This document shows, piece after piece, positions 41,232 through 49,844 of a stretch of 64,000 bases of DNA. The position numbers and the translations under genes are program-made. A model generated the notes under the pieces. It did no database searches. It was given only the letters and a program-made list of their open reading frames with translations, and was not told the DNA's origin. Source of the DNA: Nocardia higoensis (GTDB taxonomy: Bacteria > Actinomycetota > Actinomycetes > Mycobacteriales > Mycobacteriaceae); contig NZ_JADLQN010000001.1 in assembly GCF_015477835.1 (NCBI RefSeq), forward strand, positions 1,364,001 through 1,428,000, given 5' to 3'. Within the stretch, counting starts at the first letter, position 1. Every line of letters begins with the position of its first letter.

Positions 41232-42722
41232 TCAGCCGACGATCGTCGCGAAGGTCTTGCTTTCCAGGAACTCCTCGAGCCCCGCCGCACCCATCTCGCG
41301 GCCGATGCCCGACTGTTTGAAGCCGCCGAACGGCGTCTCCGGGCCGAAGTAGTGACCGCCGTTGATGCTGAACGCTCCGGCGCGGATGCGGCGCGCGACG
41401 GCGACGGCTCTGGCCTCGTCGGCGCTGTAGACCGCTCCCGCCAGACCGTACTTCGAATTGTTGGCGATGCGGACCGCGTCGTCGTCGCTGTCGAACGGGA
41501 TCACCACCAGGACCGGCCCGAAGACCTCCTCCTGAGCGATCTCGCTGTCGGGGTCCACATTCGTCAGCAGCGTCGGGGTGTAGAAGAAGCCCGGATCGAC
41601 GCGTTCGCCGCCGGTGACCAGCGTCGCGCCGTCGGCGATCGCGCGGCGGACCATGCCGTCGACCTTGTCGCGCTGGCGTTCGCTGATCAGCGGCCCCATA
41701 TAGGTGTGCGGGTGGGCCGGGTCGCCGTAGGTGATGTTGGAGAAGTTCGTGGCGAGCATGGCGACCAGCTCGTCGTGACGTTGCCGGGGAACCAGCAGCC
41801 GGGAGGTGAGCGCGCAGCCCTGACCCGCGTGCGAGCACTGGCTGAACGCGGCGAACATGGCGGGCAGGCCGAGGCCGGCGGTGTCGAGGTCGTCCAGCAC
41901 GATCATCGCCGATTTGCCGCCGAGCTCGAGGAAGACCTTTTTCACGGTCTCGCTCGCGGCCGACATGATGCGCTTGCCGGTGGCCGTCGATCCGGTGAAA
42001 GTGATCATGTCGACGTCGTCGTGGGTGGTCATCACCACGCCGATGGCCGGGTCCGAGGACGTCAGCACGTTGACCACCCCGGCCGGGATATCGGTGTGCT
42101 CGGCGATGAGCTCGCCGATCGCGAGCGTGACCAGCGGGGTGTCCGGCGCGCCCTTGAGCACCACTGTGCACCCCGCGGCCAGCGCGGGCGCGAGCTTGGC
42201 GAGAGCGAGCTGGTTGGGGTAGTTGTAGGCCACGATGGCGCTGACCACGCCCGCGCCCTCCTTCTCCACCCATCGCCGGTGCTTGGACCCCCGGACCTCC
42301 GCCTCGCCGAGTTCCTCCACGAACGGGTAGGTCCGCAGCAGATCGGCGTAATAACGCACGATCTCGATGGGTGAATCGACCTGGGCGGTGGTGAGCAGAC
42401 GGGTCGCTCCCACTTCGGCGATCGTCAGCTCGCGCAGCTCTTCCCGATGTTCGGTCAAGGCGTGGTGGAGCTGGTCCAGACAGTGGACGCGGAACTCGCG
42501 GTCGGTGGCCCAGGTGGTCTCGTCGAAGGCACGGCGGGCCGCGGCGATGGCGGCGTTCACATCGGCCACACTCGCGTCCGGGGCGTGGCCGAGGACCTCG
42601 CCGGTGGCGGGGTTCAGGGTCGGGAAGGTGACCTCGCGACTCACCAACCGACCGTCGATGAGCAGGTGGCGCCGGAGATTCAGAGGCGTCGTGGACGCGG
42701 GTGTCGTGGTTTCGGTTGACAT
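41232..42722 (-). CDS. NAD(P)-dependent aldehyde dehydrogenase
   Basis: A 496-residue ALDH superfamily enzyme. Catalytic Asn/Lys region: VVSAIVAYNYPNQLALAKLA. NAD-binding: ITFTGSTATGKRIMSAASET. Catalytic Glu in KVFLELGGKSAMIVLDDLDT. Catalytic Cys in QCSHAGQGCALTSRLLVPRQ. Tail: FGPETPFGGFKQSGIGREMG. It would oxidise an aldehyde to an acid, the type of product the adjacent ligase could activate. It is an unusual first gene for an mce operon. Confidence 0.9.
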   Translation of the reverse strand: MSTETTTPASTTPLNLRRHLLIDGRLVSREVTFPTLNPATGEVLGHAPDASVADVNAAIAAARRAFDETTWATDREFRVHCLDQLHHALTEHREELRELTIAEVGATRLLTTAQVDSPIEIVRYYADLLRTYPFVEELGEAEVRGSKHRRWVEKEGAGVVSAIVAYNYPNQLALAKLAPALAAGCTVVLKGAPDTPLVTLAIGELIAEHTDIPAGVVNVLTSSDPAIGVVMTTHDDVDMITFTGSTATGKRIMSAASETVKKVFLELGGKSAMIVLDDLDTAGLGLPAMFAAFSQCSHAGQGCALTSRLLVPRQRHDELVAMLATNFSNITYGDPAHPHTYMGPLISERQRDKVDGMVRRAIADGATLVTGGERVDPGFFYTPTLLTNVDPDSEIAQEEVFGPVLVVIPFDSDDDAVRIANNSKYGLAGAVYSADEARAVAVARRIRAGAFSINGGHYFGPETPFGGFKQSGIGREMGAAGLEEFLESKTFATIVG

Positions 42723-42844
42723 GCTTCCCCACTCACGGAAATCGTTGTGCTGGCTGGTTTTCGACGGGTGACGGTGACCGGGCCGAAGCTGACGGTCTCG
42801 CCTGGCGGCGCGATGCGCGGGACGGGGTGAACGACCGGATCACG

Positions 42845-44395
42845 CTAGGACGACCGGGCCGTGGGTTGCGCGGCGCCCTCGGACCGGCGGCTGCGGCCGG
42901 CCGGCGGGCTGTCGGCCTGCTCGATGTCCGCGACGAGGCTGCGCCGGAGGACTTTCCCGGTCGCAGTGGTGGGCAGTTCGTCGCGGAAGACGACGCGGTC
43001 GGGGGTGCGTGAGCCACGCAGGCGGGCGCGGACGAACCCGCGCAACTGCTCGGGATCGGGGTCGGCGGGTCCGGCGGGTACCACGACCGCGACGATGATC
43101 TGGCCCCACTGGGCGTCCTCGAGGCCGACCACCGCGACTTCACGCACCGCGTCGTGTTCGACCAGCACATCCTCGATTTCGGCGGGTGCGATGTTCTCGC
43201 CGCCGCGGATGATGGTGTCGTCGGAGCGGCCGCCGATGAACAGGTAGCCGTCGGCGTCCAGGCTCGCGATGTCGCGGGTGGGGAACCAGCCCTCGGCGTC
43301 GAGGACCGAGCCGATGCCGGTGTAGCGGCCGGAGACCTGCGGACCACGCACGAACAGTTCACCTGTCCGGCCCGCGGGCAGTACAGCGCCGAGTTCGTCG
43401 CGGATCTGCAGTTCGATGCCCGGCACCGGTGTGCCCACCGACGACAGTCTTCTCGCGACGTCAGGGTCGGTGGCCGCGTGCGCCACCCGGTGGTCGTCGG
43501 GGCCGAGAACGGCGATGGTGGAACTGGTCTCGGTCAGGCCGTAGGCGTTGACGAAACCGACCTCGGGCATGAGTTCGAGTGCCTTGCGCACCAGCGGGAG
43601 CGCGACCTTGGCTCCGCCGTAGGCGAGCGTGCGCAGACTCGCCAGATCCGCGCCGGTGCGTTCGAGTTCGCTCACGATCCGGTCCAGCATGGTCGGCACC
43701 ACCGTCGCACTGGTGATGCGTTCCTCGGCGACCAGGCTCAGCCAGCGGGCGGGATCGAACTGGCGCAGATAGACCAGTTTCCGGCCCGCGTAGAGGTTGG
43801 ACAGTACCGCGCTGACGCCCGCGATGTGATAGGGCGGAACGCTGATCAGTGCGGCGTCTCCTGCTGCGGCCGAGGCGAATTCGACGGTTCCGGTGATGTA
43901 GCTGACCAGGTTGGCGTGGGTCAGTTCGACGGCTTTGGGCGCAGAGGTGGTGCCGGAGGTGAACAGGACCACCGCGACCTCGTCCTCGCCCTGGGGCGCG
44001 GCGGCGCCGCCCTCGCCGGACCGCCCGACGAAATCGTCCGAGGACATCGTGGTGCCCCCGAAATCGCCGACCACGTCGAGATATTCCGTATCGCACACCA
44101 GCAGCGGCGAGTCGAGCCGGGCGAGCAGTTCGAGCAGCGCGGGGCCGCTGAGGCGGTAGTTCAACGGCGTGAACGGCACACCGGCGCGAGCCGAGGCGAA
44201 GATCAGAAAGGGGAGCATCGGCCCGCCGGTGCCGATATAGGCCAGGCTCCGGCATTCCGAGCCCGCGATCCGGGCGCCACCGCCGTCGGCGAGTTCGGCG
44301 AGCCGGGCGGTGGTCCAGCGCACATCGTCGCAGACGACCGCCGTCCGATCCGGGTCGCTCGACGCCGCCATGTCGAGCAGCAGTGACACGCTCAT
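42845..44395 (-). CDS. acyl-CoA/AMP ligase (FadD-type)
   Basis: A 516-residue adenylating enzyme from ATG 44395 (upstream codons in the frame look non-coding). ATP-binding A3 VVLFTSGTTSAPKAVELTHA, A5 GFVNAYGLTETSSTIAVLGP, A7/A8 RDIASLDADGYLFIGGRSDD and IIRGGENIAPAEIEDVLVEH, A10 Lys in ELPTTATGKVLRRSLVADIE. It activates a fatty or steroid-derived acid as acyl-CoA. It lies 122 bases upstream of the aldehyde dehydrogenase. Upstream at 44,480 is an operator sharing its core with the one at 2,786. Confidence 0.88.
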   Translation of the reverse strand: MSVSLLLDMAASSDPDRTAVVCDDVRWTTARLAELADGGGARIAGSECRSLAYIGTGGPMLPFLIFASARAGVPFTPLNYRLSGPALLELLARLDSPLLVCDTEYLDVVGDFGGTTMSSDDFVGRSGEGGAAAPQGEDEVAVVLFTSGTTSAPKAVELTHANLVSYITGTVEFASAAAGDAALISVPPYHIAGVSAVLSNLYAGRKLVYLRQFDPARWLSLVAEERITSATVVPTMLDRIVSELERTGADLASLRTLAYGGAKVALPLVRKALELMPEVGFVNAYGLTETSSTIAVLGPDDHRVAHAATDPDVARRLSSVGTPVPGIELQIRDELGAVLPAGRTGELFVRGPQVSGRYTGIGSVLDAEGWFPTRDIASLDADGYLFIGGRSDDTIIRGGENIAPAEIEDVLVEHDAVREVAVVGLEDAQWGQIIVAVVVPAGPADPDPEQLRGFVRARLRGSRTPDRVVFRDELPTTATGKVLRRSLVADIEQADSPPAGRSRRSEGAAQPTARSS

Positions 44396-44760
44396 CCCGC
44401 ACCCTCTCCGCGAACCTCGCCACGGGTCGCGCGGCACGGGGTTGGCAAACCCCGATGTCCGCCCGTCGACGATATTTGCATTCTCCTTTTGAGAGAATAT
44501 CATAATCGCGACTTGGCGGCAGGCGTCAAGTATCGCTCCCGAGCGAGCGGATGCTCGCGCGACCAGAGCCACCGAATTCCGCCGTCTACCACAACAAACA
44601 GGCACTCCAGCCCGCACGTGCTGTGATAACGTGATTCTCGTCTATGGATAATCCGAACCCCTCCCATATGGCAGAAGGGTTCGAGACCGTGGGCATGCCT
44701 CAGAGCCGTCGAACGATCGCGGATCGACCCGTGATCCGTTCCCACACCGAGGATCCGGCG
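44396..44760. other. divergent promoter region of the mce locus
   Basis: 365 bases without a convincing gene separate the ligase from the Mce-associated gene. The region is AT-richer than its surroundings near 44,470-44,510 and 44,580-44,660, holds the palindrome at 44,480, and should carry both promoters. A short in-frame extension of the + strand gene (from ATG 44644) is possible but lacks a good ribosome site. Confidence 0.6.
44480..44498. promoter_or_regulatory. palindromic operator upstream of the acyl-CoA ligase / mce unit
   Basis: ATTCTC (44480-44485) and GAGAAT (44493-44498) are perfect inverted arms, 85 bases before the ligase start. The right half extends into GAGAATATCAT, 11 bases identical to the site at 2,789-2,799. 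Probably the target of a lipid-responsive regulator. Confidence 0.5.
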
Positions 44761-45993
44761 ATGACCCAGCTCACCGACAGCGACAACCGCGCAGGCCCCG
44801 GCAGCCCCGGAGCCACTGATCACGGAGGTCGCGTCGACACTCCCCCGGACCGTTCGCTCGACCCCACCGCCGACCGAGCGGCCGCCCGGCCACCGAACGG
44901 CCGGGGCCCGTCCCCCGGCCCGAACGACGCGCCGGCCTGCGGCGGCGCCCCGGCCATCCTCGACGAGCTACGGCTGGCGGCCGAGGAAGCCGAAGCCGAA
45001 GCCGTCGCAGCGGAAGCGGTCGCCGCAGCCGCCCTGGCACGCGCCCGGGCTACCCGGTTACGCAGGCGCGCGACCACGGCGGCGGGTCCGGGCGCGGCCG
45101 TGGAGGCGCCCGAAGCGCTGAGGCCCGGTGCCGATACGATCGCATCAAGTGGCGCGGACCGCGGGCCCGCCACCGCACCAGTGCCGACTCCCGCGCCCGC
45201 GTCGGTTCCGGTGGCGACGGGAGTCGGGCCCGAAGACGCGGCCGAACCCGAGGACTCGGCACCCCCGGCCGATCGCGCGTCCGCGACGACAGCCGACCTC
45301 GGATCCGGCGACATCGGATCCGGCGACATCGGGACCGGCGACATCGGGACCGGCGCTGCCGATCACGGCACCGCCGTACCGACGGACGCGGTGCAGAGCA
45401 ACTCGGCGAGCGTCGGCCACGCAGACGAACGGTCCGCGGAAGACGACTCCACGGCCGAACGCTCCGAGCACGAGAGCACCGTCGCCTCGTCGGTGCGGTC
45501 CCGGCGCGCGCCGAGCGCGCGGGCGTTGGTCAGCGCGGTCGCGGTCGCGGTGATCGCGGTGTCCGGCACGGTGAGTGGGCTGCTGGTCCACCATCACCAG
45601 CAGACAGTGCAGGCGAATCAGCGCGAGACGGAGTTCGCCGAGGCGGCGCGCCAGGGCGTGGTCGCGCTGACCTCGCTGGATTTCCGTCGGGCCGAGCAGG
45701 ATGTGCAGCGGGTGCTCGAACACTCGACCGGAGCGTTCCGTGACGACTTCGAGAGCCGGTCGCAGGATTTCACCTCGGTGATCCAGCAGTCGCAGGTCGC
45801 CACGGCGGGCACGGTGAATTCCGCCGCCGTCGAGTCGATGGCCGAGGATTCGGCGGTCGTCCTCGTCGCCGCCACCTCACAGGTCACCAATGCGGCCGGG
45901 GCGCAGGAGGAACCGCGGGTCTGGCGGTTGAGTGTGACGGTGACCCGTGCGGGAGACACGATCAAGATGTCGAAAGTGGAGTTCGTGCCATGA
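44761..45993 (+). CDS. Mce-associated membrane protein with long disordered N-terminus
   Basis: A 410-residue protein from ATG 44761 (GAGG about 10 bases upstream). The first ~250 residues are low-complexity Pro/Ala/Asp/Glu, including [20 protein letters not shown] and a duplicated [17 protein letters not shown]. One transmembrane helix follows, [20 protein letters not shown]. The periplasmic Mas fold comes next: [20 protein letters not shown], then [20 protein letters not shown]. The last two features match Mce-associated (Mas/Orphan Mas) proteins, which stabilise Mce complexes. It is divergent from the mce genes and coupled to the next gene. Confidence 0.8.
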   Translation: MTQLTDSDNRAGPGSPGATDHGGRVDTPPDRSLDPTADRAAARPPNGRGPSPGPNDAPACGGAPAILDELRLAAEEAEAEAVAAEAVAAAALARARATRLRRRATTAAGPGAAVEAPEALRPGADTIASSGADRGPATAPVPTPAPASVPVATGVGPEDAAEPEDSAPPADRASATTADLGSGDIGSGDIGTGDIGTGAADHGTAVPTDAVQSNSASVGHADERSAEDDSTAERSEHESTVASSVRSRRAPSARALVSAVAVAVIAVSGTVSGLLVHHHQQTVQANQRETEFAEAARQGVVALTSLDFRRAEQDVQRVLEHSTGAFRDDFESRSQDFTSVIQQSQVATAGTVNSAAVESMAEDSAVVLVAATSQVTNAAGAQEEPRVWRLSVTVTRAGDTIKMSKVEFVP

Positions 45994-46541
45994 CAGCTCT
46001 CGGTAAGACGACCACACGCGGCCTCATGAGCGTCTCACGCCGGATACTCGCCCTGCTGCGCGCCGAACGCGGCATCACCCTGCTGTCGATCCTGGCGATC
46101 GCTTCGGCCGCTCTCGCGGTCACCCTGTGGGCGACGCAGTACCGCACCGACAGCCACGTCGACGAGGCGGCCGCGCGGGCGGCCGTCGACGCCGCGACCA
46201 CCGGAACGGTCGCGCTGCTGTCCTACGCCCCCGAGACCATCGACGCCGACTTCGCCTCGGCCAGAACGCATCTCACCGGCGAATTCCTGGCCTACTACAG
46301 CCAGTTCACCCAGCAGATCGTCGCACCGGCAGCCAAGGAGAAATCGGTCGCCACCGATGCCGCCGTCGTGCGCGCCGCCGTCGCCGAGCTCACCCCGGAC
46401 CGCGCCGTGGTACTGGTCTTCATCAACCAGACCACCACCAGCGCCGACAAGCCCGACCCGGCGACGACGGCGAGCAGTGTGCGGGTAAGCCTGACCAAAG
46501 TCGAGGACTCCTGGCGAATCTCGCAATTCGAGCCGGTGTAG
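45990..46541 (+). CDS. Mce-associated membrane protein
   Basis: A 183-residue protein overlapping the previous stop (ATGA). Single transmembrane helix [20 protein letters not shown], followed by [20 protein letters not shown] and [20 protein letters not shown], the standard Mas domain. The C-terminus ends in [14 protein letters not shown]. Together with the upstream gene it forms the usual pair of Mas proteins of an mce locus, here transcribed away from it. Confidence 0.85.
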   Translation: MTALGKTTTRGLMSVSRRILALLRAERGITLLSILAIASAALAVTLWATQYRTDSHVDEAAARAAVDAATTGTVALLSYAPETIDADFASARTHLTGEFLAYYSQFTQQIVAPAAKEKSVATDAAVVRAAVAELTPDRAVVLVFINQTTTSADKPDPATTASSVRVSLTKVEDSWRISQFEPV

Positions 46542-46586
46542 TGCTGACCCCACCCTCCACGGTGGGGCCCGCACACCACACCTCTC

Positions 46587-46634
46587 GGCACCGGCACCAG
46601 CACCGGCACCGGCACCGGCACCGGCACCGGCATC
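46587..46634. repeat. hexanucleotide tandem repeat (GGCACC)
   Basis: Eight consecutive units of GGCACC, with one AGCACC and a terminal GGCATC, fill the gap between the Mas gene and the convergent SDR gene and end three bases from the SDR stop codon. A microsatellite-like array prone to slippage. Confidence 0.85.
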
Positions 46635-46637
46635 AGC

Positions 46638-47474
46638 TCAGCTCGCGCCGAGTTGCACCGCGCCGCTGCGGACGGCCGCGACCACACCGCCGTCGACGAG
46701 CAGGTCGGTCCCGGTGATGAAGGTCGACTCGGGACCGAGCAGGAACGCGACGGCCGCGGCGATGTCGGCGGGGGTGCCGACCCGGCCGGTGCCCGAGCCC
46801 GCGATCATCGCGCGCATGCCCGCGCCGGACTCGCCCGCCAGTTCCTCGCGGCCCATGGGGGTGGAGATCACGCCGGGGCTGATGCTGTTGACGCGAGCGC
46901 CGCGAGCGCCCCAGGCCAGGCTGGCGGACTGCACGCGAAGCTGGTTGCCGCGCTTGGCGAACGCGTAGGCCGCGCCCGCGTTCGGGATCGCGCTCTCCTG
47001 CAGGAACGGCAGATCGAGCAGTTCGCCGGAGGGGGTACGGGCGAGGGCTGTCTCCATCTCGGCCGGCAGCGCCCCGGCCGTCAGGCTGCCCGCCATGCTG
47101 GCGATCACCACACCCGCGCCGCCGGGAGCCACGACCTCGCCGAATGCGTCGAGCACGTAGGCCACACCGGCCAGGTCCACGCCGAGGATCGCGGCGGCCG
47201 AGGCCTGGGTGGGCGACAGGCCCGCGGTGTGCGCGACCGCGGTGACCGCCCCGAGCTCGGCCGCGCGGGCGGCCAGCGCCGTCACCGCCGCGGGATCGGA
47301 GACGTCGACCTGCTGGGTGTGGACGTCGTAGCCGTCGCCGCGCAGGCGTTCGGCCACGTCCTGGAGCGCCGCGTCGTCGAAGTCGGCCAGCAGCACCGGG
47401 CGGCCGGGACCCAGCCTCCGGGCGATGGCCATTCCCATGCCGCCGATGCCGATCACGACCAGAACGTCACTCAT
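46638..47474 (-). CDS. short-chain dehydrogenase/reductase
   Basis: A 278-residue SDR from ATG 47474. Cofactor motif VLVVIGIGGMGMAIARRLG (an atypical GIGGMG in place of TGxxxGxG). Asp of strand 2 LADFDDAALQDVAE. Acidic adenine loop QQVDVSDPAAV. Catalytic Tyr-x3-Lys in NAGAAYAFAKRGNQLRVQSA. VNSISPGVISTPMGREEL and TFITGTDLLVDGG at the end. The SDR fold and YxxxK are intact; the substrate is unknown. The gene's 3' end borders the GGCACC repeat. Confidence 0.85.
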   Translation of the reverse strand: MSDVLVVIGIGGMGMAIARRLGPGRPVLLADFDDAALQDVAERLRGDGYDVHTQQVDVSDPAAVTALAARAAELGAVTAVAHTAGLSPTQASAAAILGVDLAGVAYVLDAFGEVVAPGGAGVVIASMAGSLTAGALPAEMETALARTPSGELLDLPFLQESAIPNAGAAYAFAKRGNQLRVQSASLAWGARGARVNSISPGVISTPMGREELAGESGAGMRAMIAGSGTGRVGTPADIAAAVAFLLGPESTFITGTDLLVDGGVVAAVRSGAVQLGAS

Positions 47475-47598
47475 GGCGCTCCATTCCTTCCGCCGGGGAC
47501 GATCCCGAATTCCGATGCGATGCTTCGATCCTGCTATGTCCGGGGTCCGGCCGCGAGCAATCCGGGCGAACCCCGGCGCGGCGCGACCTGTCGCCGAT

Positions 47599-48372
47599 TC
47601 ACCGGCGGGTCCAGTCGGGTTGGGCGAAGTGCGCGACCCTCGCCTCGGCGGGCGCGCTACCGAGCAGGACGACCTCACGGAACTGCCACAGCATCGCGCC
47701 GGTCGGCGCGTGGATGGTCATCTTCGGGCCGAGCCGCATCTGCAGCAGGTCCGGCCCGTCGGGGAAGTCCGCGTGGCGCAGCCAGTGCGGCACATCCGCG
47801 GCGCCGAGCCGCGTCAGCGACACATAGTGGACCGAGTGGACCTCCCCGGGGTCCGGGCGCAGTCCCGCGGTGTCGGGCATGGTCACCACCACCGGAGTGA
47901 TCGCGAAGCCGGACGTGGCCGGGAAGTCGTCGAGCACGCCGAGGATGTCGCCCGGATCGGCGGGCAGGGCGAGTTCTTCGTGCAGCTCGCGCAATGCCGC
48001 CTGCTCGGCCGTCTCGCCCGCTTCCATCCGCCCGCCCGGCAGCCCCCACTGCCCGGCATTGCGGCCGCGGTAGGCACGCTTGATCACGAGCACCGACAGT
48101 TCTCCCGCCTCGGCGGGCACGACGCACAGCACGACCGCCGCTCGCCGCATGCCGGGTGCGTCGGGGACCTCGATCCGAGGGAACCGTTCGAGGCGGGAAT
48201 GGGCGAGTGCGCGGAAGCTCGCGATATCGAGTTCGGCCGTCGGTCGGCCGCCACCAGCCGAGGACGGCTCCGGCGATGAGCCACCCGGTGCGGCCGGCTC
48301 CGGCGTGCTCGGTTCCGCTGCGCGCGGGGCGTCCGAGTCGTCCGGGGACCGCAGTTCGGATGTGGTGCTCAT
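47599..48372 (-). CDS. NUDIX hydrolase
   Basis: A 257-residue protein from ATG 48372 with a disordered Pro/Ser-rich N-terminus (~45 residues). The complete NUDIX box begins GGRMEAGETAEQAAL and continues RELHEELAL (glycines, REL and EE in place). Preceding segment: AGELSVLVIKRAYRGRNAGQ. The arrangement resembles CoA or nucleotide-sugar pyrophosphatases, but the CoA-specific UPF0035 motif is not obvious. It would hydrolyse a nucleoside diphosphate-X. Confidence 0.85.
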   Translation of the reverse strand: MSTTSELRSPDDSDAPRAAEPSTPEPAAPGGSSPEPSSAGGGRPTAELDIASFRALAHSRLERFPRIEVPDAPGMRRAAVVLCVVPAEAGELSVLVIKRAYRGRNAGQWGLPGGRMEAGETAEQAALRELHEELALPADPGDILGVLDDFPATSGFAITPVVVTMPDTAGLRPDPGEVHSVHYVSLTRLGAADVPHWLRHADFPDGPDLLQMRLGPKMTIHAPTGAMLWQFREVVLLGSAPAEARVAHFAQPDWTRR

Positions 48373-48596
48373 CGTTCGATCTTGCCTCGAGCCCGCAACG
48401 GCCGCGAACGGCGATCTCGTCCGCATCCCGGACACGGCGGCGTAGCGCGCCCGGCCCCCGTTTCGGGCGGCATGCGGGGACAGTTCGTGTCCTGGCCCGC
48501 CCGCGTGTAACAGTTAGTCCTCGATCGGGTATGTAGCCGGTCACAGGACCAATAGCGCGCGCGTGGGCGCGGCGAGGCTAGGCAGGTGGTGCATTC

Positions 48597-49649
48597 ATGC
48601 GTTCTCGGACGCGGAAATCGGTGATCCGGGCGCAAGCCGGGGTGGGGAGACGGAAGCGGGTGCTGCGCACCGCCGCCGCCGCGCTCACCGCCGCGATGTC
48701 CATGTCGGTGTTCGCGGGGGCGACCTCGGCCGAACCGGCCGAGGCCTCGGCGATCACCTCCGTCGAGAAGGACGGCCGGACGTGGCATCTGAAGGTGTAC
48801 TCGGCGGCGATGGGCTCCGAGATCACCGTCGACGTGCAGCGCCCGGCCGACGAGTCGGTGCCCGCGCCGAACCTGTACATGCTCAACGGCCTCGACGGCG
48901 GCTACGGCACGGCGAGCTGGAAGGCCGCCACGCACGCCCTGGAATGGCTGGCCGACAAGCCGGTCAACGTCATCCAGCCGATCGGCGGCCGCGGCAGCTA
49001 CTACACCGACTGGCTGCAGCCCGACCCGCGACTCGGCGTCAACAAGTGGAAGACGTTCTTCACCGAGGAACTGCCACCGCTGTTGGACAAGGAACTCGGC
49101 TCGACCGGCCTGAACTCGCTGGCCGGTCTGTCCACCTCGGGTACCTCCGTGCTGCAGCTGGCGCAGGCGAAGCCCGGCCTGTGGAAGTCCGTCGCCGCCT
49201 ACAGCGGGTGCGCGCAGATCGCCGATCCGGTCGGTCAGCAGTTCCTGAAGCTGGCCGTCGAAACCTGGGGCGGCGGTGACACCGAGAACATGTACGGTCC
49301 CGCCGACAGCCCGCTGTGGGCCGAGAACGACCCGGTGATCAACGCCGAGAAGCTGCGCGACACCAAGCTCTACATCTCCACCGGCAGCGGTATCCCGGTG
49401 CTCGAGGACGTGCAGTACTACCTCGACAGCGCGCCGGGTCCGATGGGCGCGGTCAACCTGAGCCTCGGCGTGATCATCGAGGCGGCCGTCAACGGATGCA
49501 CCGCCAACCTGAAGAACAAGCTCGATTCGCTGGGCATCCCGGCCACCTACAACTTCAACCCGGTCGGCACCCACTACTGGCCGTACTGGGAAGAGGCGCT
49601 GAAGGATTCGTGGCCGCTGCTCGCCAAGGGCATGGGCCTGAGCAGCTGA
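48597..49649 (+). CDS. antigen-85/mycolyltransferase-type secreted esterase
   Basis: A 350-residue secreted alpha/beta-hydrolase. The long signal peptide has a basic start (RSRTRKSVIRAQ) and hydrophobic core TAAAALTAAMSMSVFAGATS, with cleavage near SAEPAEA. The fold matches Ag85-like esterases: NLYMLNGLDGGYGTASWKAA, NVIQPIGGRGSYYTDWLQPD, nucleophile Ser in SLAGLSTSGTSVLQLAQAKP, and His in PVGTHYWPYWEEALKDSWPL. It would transfer mycolates to trehalose or arabinogalactan. The presence of this gene is the main sign of a mycolic-acid-bearing host. A strong hairpin follows. Confidence 0.85.
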   Translation: MRSRTRKSVIRAQAGVGRRKRVLRTAAAALTAAMSMSVFAGATSAEPAEASAITSVEKDGRTWHLKVYSAAMGSEITVDVQRPADESVPAPNLYMLNGLDGGYGTASWKAATHALEWLADKPVNVIQPIGGRGSYYTDWLQPDPRLGVNKWKTFFTEELPPLLDKELGSTGLNSLAGLSTSGTSVLQLAQAKPGLWKSVAAYSGCAQIADPVGQQFLKLAVETWGGGDTENMYGPADSPLWAENDPVINAEKLRDTKLYISTGSGIPVLEDVQYYLDSAPGPMGAVNLSLGVIIEAAVNGCTANLKNKLDSLGIPATYNFNPVGTHYWPYWEEALKDSWPLLAKGMGLSS

Positions 49650-49678
49650 GCCGAGCGCTCGCACGAAACGAAAGGCAC

Positions 49679-49714
49679 GCCGCGGCGGCGGCAGTTGTCC
49701 GCTGCCGCCGCGGC
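49679..49714. terminator. hairpin after the mycolyltransferase gene
   Basis: GCCGCGGCGGCGGCAG (49679-49694) faces CTGCCGCCGCGGC (49702-49714), giving a 13-bp G:C-rich stem with a 3-base bulge and a short loop, 30 bases after the stop. Confidence 0.65.
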
Positions 49715-49844
49715 GCGCTCGTCCGCCGGACGCCCGGCTCTTCGCGATCGCCCCTCGAAGAGGGGACCATCGGCCTGCGGCGGGTGTGACCGGATCCGGC
49801 CTAACATGAGGGCACCACAGCCGACTCGCGAAAGGGCCGCGCAC

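Noticed and set aside
39550..42732. 1,060-codon minus frame spanning yrbEB, yrbEA and ALDH
   Set aside because: Only the last ~290 codons (yrbEB) are real; the rest is an out-of-frame shadow of yrbEA and ALDH.
44761..45500. Reading the disordered N-terminus as a separate secreted mucin-like protein
   Set aside because: It is continuous in frame with the transmembrane and Mas domain, without stop or internal ribosome site.
46587..46634. Possible CRISPR-like repeat array
   Set aside because: Units are 6 bp and contiguous with no spacers and no cas genes nearby; it is a microsatellite.
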